Part shown: positions 24,816 through 36,971 of the stretch, in pieces
How positions within the stretch are numbered: the first letter of the stretch is position 1
Layout: every line of letters begins with the position of its first letter
Origin: Hydrangea macrophylla
Taxonomy: Eukaryota; Streptophyta; Magnoliopsida; Cornales; Hydrangeaceae
Reading direction: 5' to 3'
DNA: 64,000 nucleotides
NCBI GenBank assembly: GCA_033977485.1
Contig: CM066987.1
Coordinates: 85,183,588 to 85,247,587 of the forward strand
The notes under the pieces: model-generated
Seen by the model: only the letters and a program-made list of their open reading frames with translations
Told to the model about the DNA's origin: nothing
Database searches by the model: none
Position numbers and translations under genes: made by a program

Positions 24816-25009
24816 TCTATGGGACCTCTGTTTTTCAAAATGATTTCTTTTGTAAGCATTTCGATTGGGCAAAACTTTTTATAACTCTGGCTTTAATAGA
24901 TTTTACTTATGTTTTCCACTGGTATGTTACTTTAATGGAATTGGATGAGCCTTCGTGGCGTGCCATGTGTCCTATTTCCGCGCGTAGCAAGATGGGTCAT
25001 GAAATTTAG

Positions 25010-25021
25010 TGGTATCAAAGC
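25010..25021 (+). other. Tekay primer-binding site
   Basis: TGGTATCAAAGC, one base from the initiator tRNA-Met site TGGTATCAGAGC, five bases after the LTR end. The second copy at 52096 has the unmutated site. Confidence 0.9.
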
Positions 25022-25209
25022 TAAAGGTAACAAAACTTTGGGAACATTCGACACCGAGTAAAGTGTTGAGTGATTTGGCCTACATTCTAGATTGCATCCA
25101 TACATGGTAGAGATGTTTGATGCATATGGCATGTGGTTGTATATGTATAGAATTGTATATTTTCATACATGCATGGTGTTTATGCTATGAAAGTATCAGG
25201 AGTGAACAA

Positions 25210-26195
25210 ACATGAGTGACAGTGACTTATCGCCACATACCTGACGTATGAATTAAATGACAAAAATGATTGGGAATATGGGAGACATGATACGAAACAT
25301 AGCGGAGCGATTGCCTCCAACACCTCCATTTGAGCCAGCACTGATAGCTGTGGTACATGTGCCTTAGAATAGGGGTATGAGATCTGTGTCTGAACAGTTT
25401 ACTAGAAAGAAGCCAACGGAATTTCAGGGAACAGATGACATAACGCTAGCGGAGCATTGGGTCATGGACATGGAACAAATTTTTTGATCTATTCCAATGT
25501 CAGATAGGGAGAAGATCGGGAATGTAAGTGATGTATTGAGGGTTAAAGCCTAGAACTGGTAGATAAATATTCTAAATCAAGGGGCACTGATTACGTGGGA
25601 AGGGTTCAAGGCAGAGTTCAATCACCGATTCTTTCAAGGGCTGCCCATAATGCGAAAAACAGAGAGTTTGATAATCTTAAATAGGGGTATATGACCGTAA
25701 CTGAGTATAATTCCAAGTACAACGTGATATTGCGGTTTGGTAAAGGTTCAGTGCCAGAAGAAGAAGATAGAGCAAGGAAATTTGAAGAAGGTTTAAGAGA
25801 TAACATTCATTTAAGGGTGGAGACCTACAAACATTCAACCGTGGTAGCGGTGCAACAAACGGCACTGGTAGCCGAAAGTGGGATGGAATGATCGAGACAG
25901 AGTCAGCAAGGAAAGCGAGGTTATGAGGGTCACCAGAGTGGATCTTTTAAGAGGCCGTTTTCACGAGATTCTGGTTCCAGCTTTAGTGATTCTCGAAGAG
26001 TACCTAGTAATATACCATTGTGTCCGCTTTGCAACCGACCATACACTGGCCGATGTTTTCTGACTAACTCCCAGAGTAGGATAGAGGGAGAAATAGTGTA
26101 GGTTCTGCATCCTATCCGCAACTCAAGTGTTTTGACTGCGATACCTTGGGCCATCGAGCGAAGGATTATCCGAGGAAGCGTCCTCAATAAGGGGC
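25210..26195 (+). pseudogene. Tekay gag, broken
   Basis: Reads as a retrotransposon Gag through many stops and shifts: LAEHWVMDMEQIF (about 25449), VLRVKA, ALITWEGFKAEFNHRFF (about 25587), YNSKYNVILRFGKG, EEDRARKFEEGLRDNI (25760-25805). A zinc knuckle follows at about 26125 (C-F-D-C-D-T-L-G-H-R-A-K-D-Y) whose last cysteine is replaced by tyrosine. No complete protein can be produced. Confidence 0.85.
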
Positions 26196-26279
26196 AAGTT
26201 GGATGGCTTCCAGTGGTTCGAAACCTTAGCAGTCAAATGAGAGGAGACCAGAAATAGAACAGAGTGAGGGGAGATCTTT

Positions 26280-29110
26280 TCATATGAACCCTGGGAGATC
26301 TTGTATGTTTGCACTTAGCACACACACTCGTTGATTCAGGATCTACTTATTCGTTTGTATCTCATAATTTGTTGGACATTTGAATGTTAAGTCCGCGCCA
26401 CTAGGATATGATTTATCCATTGTCGTGCCGCTTAAGTAACCCAGTAATAATGTCCACAATATATAAGAACTGTGAGGTCAAACTAGGCGAGAAGTTGATG
26501 ACCGTAGACCTTATATAGATTGTTGTGAACCATTTCGATGTATTACCGAGAATTGACGATCTATTTGATGAACTTCGTGGGTCACGAGTATTTTCCAAGA
26601 TCGACTTGAGATCGGGCTACCATCAGTTGAAAGTAAAGGCTGAATAAGTTGAGAAGATAGCTTTCAGACGCGTTATGGACATTACGAGTTCCTAGTTATG
26701 CCATTTGGAGTTTCCAATGCACTAGCCGCATTCATGGATCTTATGAATCGAGTCTTTAGGGACTACATGGACAATTTTATAATAGTGTCTATCGATGATA
26801 TTCTTATTTACTCGCCGAATGAGATGGAGCACGAGAATCATTCGAGATTGATACTTCAGAGATGGCATGGTGAGATAAGCAACTATTCAGGAAATTAAAG
26901 AAGTGTGAATTCTGGTTATCTAGCATTACTTTTCTTGGTCATACGATTGACAAGAATGGAGTTTCAGTTGATCCTTATAAGTAGAAGTTGTACCTAATTG
27001 GCAGAACATCCGTATTCGAAATCTAAAGTTTCTTAGGATTTGTTAGATACTATCACCGTTTTATTGATAATTTGTCAAAGATATCATTTCCTATGACAAA
27101 GTTGATGAGAAAGAGCGTTACTTTTGAATGGAGTCAAGAATATGAAGACAGTTTTCAAGAGTTGAATTTGCGATTGACGAGACCACCTATCTTGACAATA
27201 CCATCTGGAACTGAAGGGTTTATGATTTATAGTGATGATTCGCATCAAGGCTTGGGATGTGTACTTATGCAAGGTGGCAAGGTGATTGCTTATGCTTCTA
27301 GATAGTTGAAGACACATGAGATAAACTATCTAACTCATAACCTTGAATTGACCGCGATAATCCATGCTTTGAAGATTTGGAGACAGTACTTGTACGGGGA
27401 GAAATATGAGATCTTCACGGACCACAAGAGCTTGAAATATATTTTCACACAACGGGATTTGAATATGAGACAGAGAAGATGAAGGATTATGATCTTTCGA
27501 TTGAGTATCATCCGGGAAAGGGTAGCGTAGTAGCCGACGCTTTAAGCTGAAAGACGACAAGGAACTTAGCCGACGAGCTAACCCAGCAAAGAGAATTGGT
27601 GAAAGAAATGGAGTGTTTGGAGTTGGATTTGATCCCAGAGACTAGTGGTGGCTTAATGATGGTGATCATAGCTCACCCAAACATTATTGATGAAATCAAA
27701 GCAGAACAATTTCACGATCCCTACTTGTGCAAGATAAGAACCTTTGGGAAAATGACATGGATTTATGTTGCGACAAGGAGTATTGATACATGGGAATCGA
27801 TTGTGTGTGCCAAACGTAAAGAGCCTGAAAAAGTAACTTTTGGAGGAGGATCAGAGCACCAAATATTCAGTCCATCCAGGAAATAATCAGATGTACCAAA
27901 ATTTGCGAGAGAACTTTCGGTGGAAAGGTATGAAGATGGAAGTTGACAAGGTTGTGTCTGCATGTTCGACATGTCAACAAGTCAAAGTAGAGAGACAAGT
28001 ACCTGCAGGATTACTACAACCATTACCTGTATCAGAGTGGAAATGGGATGAGATTACAATGGACTTTGTTTCAGGATTTCCACGATCATTTAATAAGAAT
28101 GATAAGATTTTGGTTATAGTTGACAGGTTGACAAAATTAGCGCATTTTCTACCAATCAAGACGACTAAACTATCCAAACTAGTAGAGTTGTATGTGAAAG
28201 AGATTGTGAGACTACACGGGGTTCCAGCAGTGATTGTATCAGATCATGATAGTAGTTTAACATCGAGGTTTTGGGGAAGTTCGCAAGAGGCTATGGGTAC
28301 GAAGCTATGTTTCAGTACTGCATTTCATCCTCAGACCGATGGAAAGTCAGAGCGCATGATTCAGATGTTAGAGGATATACTTCGATTGTATGTTCTAGAC
28401 TTTGGGAATGATTAGGAGAAACATTTATCGTTGATTAAATTTGCCGATAATGGAAGATTTCAGTCAAGTATTGGAATGGCACTGTATGAAGCGTTGTATG
28501 GACGTAATTGTCGATCACCAGTTTGTTGGACCAAAGTTGGAGAAAGGAAGTTAATAGGACCTGAGATAATACAGCTGACTACTGAAAATGTAAAGTTGAT
28601 ACAAGAGCGACTTAAGGCAGCTCCGAGTCGTTACAAGAGTTATGCGAACTCAAAGCGACGACCGATGATATTTAAGGTAAGAGATTTCGTATACTTGAGA
28701 GTATCGCCTTTGAAAGGCATTATTCAATTTGGAAAGAGGGAAAAGTTAAATCCGAGATACGTAGGACCTTTTGAGATCCTAGAGAGAGTAGGACTAGTGG
28801 CTTATTGATTGGCTTTATCGGCAGAGTTGGAGCATGTGCACAATGTTTTCCATGTATCGATGCTGAGATGATGTATGTCAGATACAAGTAAGATCATGGT
28901 ACCAGAACCGTTGCAAATCCAAGAAGATTTGACTTACATAGAGCATCTAGTAGAAATCTTGGATAGAAAGGAGCAAGTGTTGAGAACAAAGACGATTCCG
29001 ATGGTAGAAGTGCTATGGCGTAGTCATATGGTTGAAGAGGCTACATGGGAAAGTGAGGAAGAAATGAGGAAGAAATATCCGTACCTGTTCGACGTACGAG
29101 GTATAAGTTT
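26280..29110 (+). pseudogene. Tekay pol with internal deletion
   Basis: Protease LVDSGSTYSFV (about 26325). A jump near 26540 takes protease FDVL directly to [14 protein letters not shown] continues with [15 protein letters not shown] (about 26597) and SIDDILIYS (about 26790). RNase H includes GFMIYSDDSHQGLGC (about 27216). The integrase zinc-binding region shows CSTCQQVK (about 27963); the core has TMDFVSGFP, IVDRLTKLAHFLP, HGVPAVIVSD and FHPQTDGKSER (28050-28360). The C-terminal chromodomain-like segment is VEVLWRSHMVEEATWESEEE (about 29005). In chromoviruses this tail directs integration into marked chromatin. Stops and frameshifts occur throughout. Confidence 0.92.
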
Positions 29111-29126
29111 GGGGACAAACTTCCTT

Positions 29127-29141
29127 TTTGGAGGGGAGAGC
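29127..29141 (+). other. Tekay polypurine tract
   Basis: TTTGGAGGGGAGAGC-like purine run directly before the LTR start TGTCACAC at 29142. Confidence 0.8.
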
Positions 29142-29144
29142 TGT

Positions 29145-29149
29145 CACAC
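29145..29149. other. Tat-B target site duplication, left copy
   Basis: CACAC, repeated exactly at 49981-49985 on the other side of Tat-B. The duplicated bases belong to the first 8 bp of the Tekay right LTR (TGTCACAC). Confidence 0.93.
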
Positions 29150-32096
29150 TGTGGATATCGCAGGTTGACTTACCCACAGCTTTTCAAAAATCTATTACTT
29201 AAAACAAAATGAGTCGCCACTTAATTTTTAAAGGGAAAATTAAGAAACCATTTTAAAAGCAAACTGATCTTTTAGAAACCAGAGATTAACTAGGTCCGGG
29301 GATTATGGAATGAGAGAGGAAGGAGCCCATCGGACTAAAACACCCTCTCTCATCCTATCTTGCGATAGGCCTCTACTCAACATCCTTTTAATCAAATTTA
29401 TTAATCTAAGCATGCCCTCAACTAATACATATATACATATACATCACAAAAAAAAATGTCCAAAGGGTGTAAAATTGCAATTGACAAAATATCATTCAAA
29501 AGCCACATAATTCAGGTAACAAGCGATATGATATGCAATAAGGCACAAGTGAACTTACCCGGGGTCCAGCAGCGATAATAAACGTGCAATGCATGCGATT
29601 AAATAAAAACCTAGGAAAAGAGTCTCTAATCCATATATACACATAAGGCAAATCTTAACTCTAAGGTGTCGCGCATAAGGTCGAAAATCAAATAAAAATT
29701 AAGGAATTTGATAAACTAGAGAGGGATTGAGAAATCGTACCTTAATAGCGCTACAAAACAAAGGGTTAGTTCACATGATATGTAAAACACGATGTTAGAA
29801 ATAACGATCCTAAATTTCTAGCTTACATCTATCTAATGTAATTAAATCCAAAGCAAATAAGTCTTAATTATAAGTGTCAAACCATATGGATGAATATGTA
29901 CATGGGCAAGGATAAACTATGAGATACTTTTGAACCTTGAATTCAAGCTCAACTAATCGTTATTAAAGCATGGTTTAAGCCTTAGGTCATAAGAAAGTCA
30001 TTTAGGCCCTTATTTACAAAGTAAGTCAAATGTGTCATAAAAACTCTAAAAATTGCAGAGAGCATACCAGAACTTAAAAGAAATAAAAAACACGTCTATT
30101 ATGGTTTGATGTTGATGAAATTTGGACACAAGATGCCTCTGTCAGTCTAGTTTCCAAATCAAAAAGAAAATCAAGGTTTCAACGGTTAGATCTCCGGGAA
30201 TATGGAAAACACTAGGCATCACTCAGCATCTTACAATCTCCTGTCCAGAATTCTTACACGATTTATTAAAAATAGTAAAAAAATCAGAATTGCTTTGTTC
30301 TTTTTAGGGTGACTTCCTAACACATTAATATACTTGGAAAAAATTATTTTGGGTCATAGAAACTTTGTTAGAACTCTGATTTAATTATTTCAAAAGAGTG
30401 TTGCTGTTCTGAAACTATTCTGAAATTCTGGACAGATTGTTGTTGCTTCACAAAAACCATGATCAAACCATTCTAAACATGAAACCACCTCAAAACAAAA
30501 ATTACAGTGGTAGAACAATGTGTTATTGACACTTTCCCGTTGGTTTCACTTGATTTCAACGGTTAGATTTCGAACTAAAAATCTTTGATCAAAAACAGTT
30601 TGTGGATTCACTGTTTTTTTATCTTGCTAGTTCAACTTTTATTTGGTAACTCCAACTATTAAACCATGAAGTTGGGTTTAAACCAAACCATTTCTCCTAC
30701 CCTTTGATGGCCATGGGAGACTACAAACCTTTGTTCTTCATAGATTTCAAATGAAATATGGATTGACTTCATGAAATCTCAAGATGATGAACCCAAACTA
30801 TAGAGATGAGTTTAGACCCACAATACTTTCTCCTACCACTTGATGGTCATTGGAGATGAAAGTGCAACTAATACTTGGTAGTTTTCAAAGGAATATGGAA
30901 ATGATTCCATGAGACACCAAGTTTAGAGGATCCAAGTCATGAACATGGACTTGGGTCCTATCTATGTGAAATAAAGTGATGATCAAGTTTTGACTCCCAT
31001 GTAGAGCATGAACTTACATGAGATTCAAAGGATCATGCTCAAGAGATCAATAGAGATATTTAAAAAAAATCTCCAAGACCTTTGAGAGAAGAAGATAGAC
31101 AAACAAAAGAAAGAAGTAAAAGACTACTAAGTTTAAAACAAAGAAAGATGATGAAATAGTCTAAGGTTTAAAGATTTCAAGGGAAGAAAGAGTAAGCTAA
31201 CAATCTAGGTTTAGAGGATCACCTCCAATTTATCCTCAAAGTTTTCTTTTGAAGATTATCCAAACTCTCCTTCAAGCTCTCCCAAAACTCTCCCTTTTCT
31301 TTCTCAAATGTGGGTGTAATGGAAGTGTTTTTTTTTTGTATATGTTTCCCCCCAAATGCCCTTTTTTTTTTCTCTTTGTCCTCTTTACAAACAAGATCCC
31401 TTCTCTTTTATAGGCAAAAACACCAGGTATTTTTGGTGAATTTCGGAGCAAAAAACAGGTGTAATTCTCTCATTTGGTGGTACAATGTGTACTTTCTGCA
31501 ATTAGACAGACTGCTGCCCAGCGCGGCAGTCAGAAACCTGCCGCGGCAGTACGTGAATGCCGTTGCGGCACTTAACATCTGCCGTAGCGGCACTTCGCAA
31601 GTGCCGCGCGGCTCTCATTGATTGCCGCGGCATTTAATTAATTGCCGTGTTTTCGTCAGTCTTACTTTATCAGTTTTTTGTTCTTATCTGCATGCGCATA
31701 CGTATTGCACTGCAAAATACAGACTTAAAAAGTGAACGGCAGTCAGAAACCTGTGGCGGCACTCGGGGAATGCCGCTGCGGCAATTTCTGACTGCCGCGC
31801 GGCACTCATCGAGTGCCGCGGAATCCGCCGTGTGCCGTTTTTTGGTGAGATTCCCCTTTTAGGTCTTTTCTCTTTTTGAAACAAATTATTTTTGAAGATC
31901 CTTTCCAAAAAATCATGTCTTTGTTCTGAATTCCCCTAAATACCTGGTATTTTTCCTCTTTCTGTGAAATTTTATCGCGTTTTAGGAGATTTTCTGAAGA
32001 GCTTGGAATACTTCAATTTTTCGGTCCTTGTCATCATCAGATACGGAGGTGACACTCTCCTAAATTCGACGTTAGGTCAAAATTGGGGTGTCTACA
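29150..32096 (-). mobile_element. Tat-B 3' LTR (2947 bp)
   Basis: TGTGGATATC...GTGTCTACA on the plus strand, that is TGTAGACACC to GATATCCACA in element sense. U3 holds the GC-rich hairpin clusters (31500-31640, 31735-31835), then a minus-strand TATA box near 31406-31414. The rest is long R/U5 with no coding frame. Confidence 0.95.
31500..31835. promoter_or_regulatory. GC-rich hairpin clusters, Tat-B 3' LTR U3
   Basis: Two blocks dense in TGCCG/CGGCA. Perfect 17-nt hairpins lie at 31589-31605 (GGCACTT-CGC-AAGTGCC) and 31801-31817 (GGCACTC-ATC-GAGTGCC). The 12-bp palindrome TGCCGCGCGGCA begins near 31793. In element sense they lie about 100-450 bp upstream of the TATA box. Confidence 0.8.
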
Positions 32097-32110
32097 GTTT
32101 GCCCCTCTTC
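32097..32110 (-). other. Tat-B polypurine tract
   Basis: Minus strand GAAGAGGGGCAAAC immediately before the 3' LTR start TGTAGACACC. Confidence 0.88.
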
Positions 32111-32547
32111 GGCAGAGCTTGTGGAGCAACGCGTACCACAAGTGAATGTCGAAGCCTGTGTGAAGACAAGCCTTTGACCAGACCGTCGAATTTAGGTAAA
32201 AACAAAATGCGTTGCAAAAAGAGAACATGCGCGGGGCAATGGTTCACGCTGGTCGTGCTCGATGATGAGCTGCCTTCGTATCCGTTCAGGAATCAGACCA
32301 AGACGTAGTTCGGGTCAAGGGTCAAACATACACAAGCGCGAATAGTCATACGGATGAATGCACTTATCTTATCGTGATGCACGTGCTCAAACAATCTGGT
32401 GCTTTCTGAATTAACCTGGTTATGTAAATGTCATGCTTATCATATTTTCCCTATGTATGACGCGCATTTCGTGGCGTGTTAGTCAGGGAAGATTATCTAT
32501 GCGAGAATCTGTCACAGGAGTCATGAGAGCGCTTTTGATTTGATCAC

Positions 32548-33556
32548 GAAGGTCAACGCAAATCCGTTGCGAGAACCGGGAATATAAATCCGTTATATTC
32601 TCAAACGAGGGTCAACGCAAATCCGTTGCGAGAACCGGGAATATAAATCCGTTATATTCTCAAAAAGAGGGTTATTCGCAAATCCGTTGCAAAAACCGGG
32701 AATATAAATCCGTTATATTCTCAAACGAGGGTTAATCGCAAGTCCATTGCGAAAACCGGGAATATAAGTCCGTTATATTCTCAAAAGAGGGTTAATCGCA
32801 AGTCCGTTGCGAAAACCGGGAATATAAGTCCGTTATATTCTCAAACGAGGGTTAATCGCAAGTCCGTTGCGAAAACCGGGAATATAAGTCCGTTATATTC
32901 TCAAAAGAGGGTTAATCGCAAGTCCGTTGCGAAAACCGGGAATATAAGTCCGTTATATTCTCAAAAGAGGGTTATTCGCAAATCCGTTGCGAAAACCGGG
33001 AATATAAATCCGTTATATTCTCAAAACGAGGGTTAATCGCAAGTCCGTTGCGAAAACCGGGAATATAAATCTGTTATATTCTCAAAAAAGAGGGTTAACG
33101 CAAGTCCGTTGCGAAAACCGGGAATATAAATCCGTTTTATATTCTCAAAAAGAGGGTTATTCGCAAATCCGTTGCGAAAACCGGGAATATAAATCCGTTA
33201 TATTCTCAAAAAGAGGGTTATTCGCAAGTCCGTTGCGAAAACCGGGAATATAAATCCGTTATATTCTCAAAAGGAGGGTTATTCGCAAGTCCGTTGCGAA
33301 AACCGGGAATATAAATCCGTTATATTCTCAAAAAGAGGGTTATTCGCAAATCCGTTGCGAAAACCGGGAATATAAATCCGTTATATTCTCAAAACGAGGG
33401 TTAATCGCAAGTCCGTTGCGAAAACCGGGAATATAAATCCGTTATATTCTCAAAAAAGAGGGTTAACGCAAGTCCGTTGCGAGAATCGGGAATATAAATC
33501 CGTTATATTCTCAAAAAGAGGGTTATTCGCAAATCCGTTGCGAAAACCGGGGAATA
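32548..33556. repeat. 60-bp tandem array with paired hairpins
   Basis: About 17 copies of a 59-62-bp unit. Each unit has two dyads. One has arms GAATATAA/TTATATTC and loop ATCCG or GTCCG (example 32580-32600). The other has arms TTCGCAA/TTGCGAA and the same loop (example 32975-32993). It lies in the 3' untranslated region, about 450 bp inside the PPT. Confidence 0.95.
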
Positions 33557-33859
33557 TGAGTTTGGGCCCGCAGGCTCGAATGTTGCGATTTTCAAAATTG
33601 GGAACCCAATGGGCCCAAATATCTTAATTTTCATAAATTGGGCGACCACGAGCTCAAACATCTCCAATTTTCAAAAAAATGGGGCACAGAATGCTCAAAT
33701 ATATATATATTTTTTTGAATTCCAAAATTTGTAGTCAAAGTGTACCTATAAAACGACCCTGAGGGCCAAAAGCGCAATGGGGGCAATTTTTGGGGCCTCA
33801 AATTCAATTTTTGGGACTTGATTTGAATTTTTGGGGGGAATGTAAATATCTTTGAACCG

Positions 33860-33998
33860 CCATAATCGCGGCACACGCGGATTTCTGCGGCAGTCCGTGA
33901 CTGCCGCGCGGCACTCACGGAGTGTCGTTGCGGCACTCGGCGAGTGCCGCGCGGCAGTTGACTGACTGCCGCGCACGGAAAAATGAGTGCCGCGTTGA
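33860..33998. promoter_or_regulatory. GC-rich hairpin cluster upstream of PMD gene
   Basis: Contains GGCACTC-GGC-GAGTGCC (33932-33948) and two CTGCCGCGCGGCA-type palindromes, in the same style as the LTR U3 clusters. It ends about 230 bp before the ATG at 34230. No clear TATA box follows. A promoter role is inference. Confidence 0.6.
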
Positions 33999-34229
33999 GG
34001 GGCAGTGGCTTTAAACCGCCGGGGTTCTCCTCCCATTCTCTCATTCTCTTCATCTCGAGATCTCTCTGGAGAAAATTTTCCCTCATTCTTTCTTTGCCTC
34101 TATATCGATCCACGACATTCACAGGTTAGTTTTGCTAGATCAGAGCTTGATTAAACTTGTTTATTTCAATGTTTTTTCCAATTTTTTTACTAATCTACGC
34201 GTGGATTCTCTCTTTTTCTCCGACAGATT

Positions 34230-36971
34230 ATGGCGAGTGGTTCAGGGCGCAAGAAGAGGGCTAGGTATACTGCCACGCATCACCCAGACGCCACGCTTTT
34301 ACTGAGGGATCCTGACGAGCATCTGTCGGCCCGCGCGTTCAAGCGCGAGGTAAACACTCTTATTCTCGTATTTCTCGTATTCCTTTCTCGCATTTCCTTT
34401 CCTGTGTGGATATATCGTAGGGTTGCCATAACTTTAGATACCCTGTTCCGAATGACATGCTCGTGGTGTCTTGAACGCCCCATTTCATGCCCCTTGCAAA
34501 GAAGTTTTTATTTCGAAAATAAACTGGATGTTATGTTGGAATTCTTTTGAACACTCATCCTTTTATTTGTTACTATTTTCATTTCTTTCAACTTTTAATT
34601 TTCATCAAAGGTTTTGAAAATCAAAAATTTCAAACATCCAATGTCCATGAATACACGATCCTGAACCTTCTCCTGTATCTTATTACACTTGTGAATTTCT
34701 CTGAATGTTCCAGACGCCCTTATTTTTGGATTCAGAACCTTATATATGCATGTATTTCAAAAATGCGGACAAACTACTTTTTCTTTTTCCTTTTCTTTTC
34801 GAAACCTTGCTATAACATTGAATGTTTTTCTTTTATTCATTTCAAACAATTGTGAAATCCTTTATGAACACTTCTGGACTTTTCATTCATTAATTATTTA
34901 TTCGCTGTTGTTGCTCTCTTCTTTATCTATCCCCTAACAAAAAACTTTTATTCTTTCCTTGCAGCTGCAGCCAAAGGTGTTGAAGGGGCACGGCAGCCTC
35001 GCCCACGGCCATGAGTGGTATACAGAGCTGAGCCCGACTGTGAGGGCTTTGGTGGATGCCGCAGGGTTTGGAGACTTCGTCAAGCTTTTGACGAAGAGCT
35101 CCAACGACCTTCAGCAGATACACGCACTGGCTGAGCGATGGTGGGATACTACGAGTAATTTCCACTTCTCTTTCGGCGAGATGACGTTGACCCCGCTGGA
35201 CTTCTCGATGATTACGGGGATTCCATTCGGGGGAGAGCCCCTGCGGCATCTCACGGACCAGGAGTGGGATCAGATGGAGCCGCTGCTAGGAGTGGTCCCG
35301 GAGGAGACCCTGGTTACAGCTCGGTGGTTCATGGATACCTTCCGGGGAAAACCCGGCTTTTCGGACGAGCAGATGGCCCACGGCTTTTTGATGTACGTGC
35401 TGGGGTGCTCTTTGTTGAGCACCAAGGGCGACCGGATTTCTGCTCCCCTGGTGGCGTCGCTGGAGCATCTGGATCGGGTCACCGAGTTTGATTGGGCTGG
35501 TACAGGTTTAGCTATCCTGTACAGTCACATGAGCGTCATCTCCCGGGGTAAGTCGACAGCTACCGGCGGGTATTGGAGAGCGTGGGAGGTACATATATAT
35601 TTTATTTATTTTTCACATTCCATCGCTTATTTACTCTCAGAAATTTATTTGCGTTGCGATACTAATTTCTCCTTTCTTTCTCTCTTTTTATTACAGATTT
35701 GGTCCCATGAGTATCTCCGCATGATGTCTCCTGAGACACGTGCTGCGGACGCCCTCGTCATGCCCCAGGGGCTGAAGTGGGCGAAGGACAGGGTCGGGCG
35801 GAAGACCGGGGCCCACGACTTTGTTTCGTTCAGGAATTTCCTGACGAACCTACGGGAGGAGCATGTACAGTGGCAGCCGTGGCTCAGGGCGCTACCCGAG
35901 GCTAGCGCGGGGATTCAGGCGTCGGCCGGGTATGACCCGATGAGACTGCTACTCGATGGTAGGTCAGAGGGCATGGCGTGGTACTTGGGAGAGAGGGTGA
36001 CCAGGCAGTCTATAGCGGCTCCCAGATTCTTTGTGCCGTTCCCTCCTCCCGAGTCTATGAGAGCTACAGACACTCTTCAGGGCGGCGACTACTCGGCTGC
36101 TCTAGCCGGCTTCGGTATCCACGGCTTCTTGGACGACCCTGACGGTTATGCGGCCTTCCGTGCCGCCAAGCTGATGCCGGACTTCCCGCTGATGGAAGTG
36201 ACTCGGGTGAGTAAATGATTCCTTTATTATTTTTGTGAGTTCTTCCTTTTACTCTTAACCCATGTTTTATTACTTTTGTTGGCAGCATGTCCCTGCTGCG
36301 CCCCGCCCCCCTGGCCTACCTGAGTGGGACTGGACCATGTCTACCGTCTCATTTGGCGAGCCCCATGTGACGACGGTCCCCCGACTCTCCCAGGGCACCC
36401 CTACCATTCCTATTCACTATGATCTTGTCCCGCGCGCTTACGCGGAGGAGGGCCTGGCGTACGCCCATAGCGTGCGACAGTGGGTTCTTGGGCGCGAGTG
36501 GATGGTAAGAAATTCATTCTCACCCCTATCTTTGATTGGAATTGTATCTCTTTTTACTGATCTTTATTTCTGTTTCTTGTTTTCAGGCCGAGGGAGCTCG
36601 AGCGACCGCCGCGGTTCAGTCGAGGGCCCTGGTATGATCTCTACCCTTTCCATATTCTTAGCATCCCGAATTTCTTTTCAATGATTTTCATGGACTCATC
36701 CCTTCTCTTCCAGATGGAGGAGAACAGAGTCTTATCTCAGCAGGTGGGGCAGCTCCAGCATCGGCTTCAGCAGTTTGGCATCTCTTTCAGCGATGCCCCC
36801 GGAGGTAGCGGTGCTGGGCGTGGCGGAGGCGTTGGCGAGGGCACTAGTGGTGGCAGGGGTCGAGGCAGCGGGCGTGGAGAGAGTGGAGGAGGCAGCGGGA
36901 CTGAGTCAGAGGAGGAGCCTCTCAGACGCACGACTCGCCAGACTCGCGGCCGGGGTCGGGGTCGGAGTTGA
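34230..36971 (+). CDS. Plant mobile domain protein gene, six exons, antisense to Tat-B
   Basis: Exons by GT-AG junctions: 34230-34349, 34965-35588, 35697-36206, 36286-36504, 36587-36631, 36714-36971; all introns are phase 0 and the product is 591 residues. Residues 1-40 hold a basic GRKKRAR motif that may be a nuclear signal. Residues about 60-420 form the plant mobile domain: ALAERWWDTTSNFHFSFGEM, then LTPLDFSMITGIPFGG, and YWRAWE joined to IWSHEYL across intron 2, which supports that junction. Exon 6 starts with a short heptad-like stretch (EENRVLSQQVGQLQHRLQQF) and ends in a Gly/Arg-rich tail. Host PMD proteins of the MAIN/MAIL type act in the nucleus in gene and transposon silencing; PMD domains also occur in transposable elements. 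No stop or frameshift is seen, so it may be functional. Its role for the element is unknown. Confidence 0.88.

Larger units (their letters stand above)
22895..25004 (+). mobile_element. Tekay left LTR (2110 bp)
   Basis: TGTCACACCCGTTCC start; end TCATGAAA, where the second copy has TCATGACA. TATA box TCTATAAATA at 23406-23415. A cluster of AGTCGACT palindromes occupies 24528-24815, downstream of the TATA box and therefore in transcribed R/U5. Confidence 0.88.

Noticed and set aside
31310..31621. 103-codon frame in the Tat-B LTR
   Set aside because: It crosses the TATA region and hairpin cluster, has no domain, and its copy in the other LTR is disrupted by small indels.
32548..33556. CRISPR-like array
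   Set aside because: Whole 60-bp units repeat with no unique spacers, in a plant retrotransposon.
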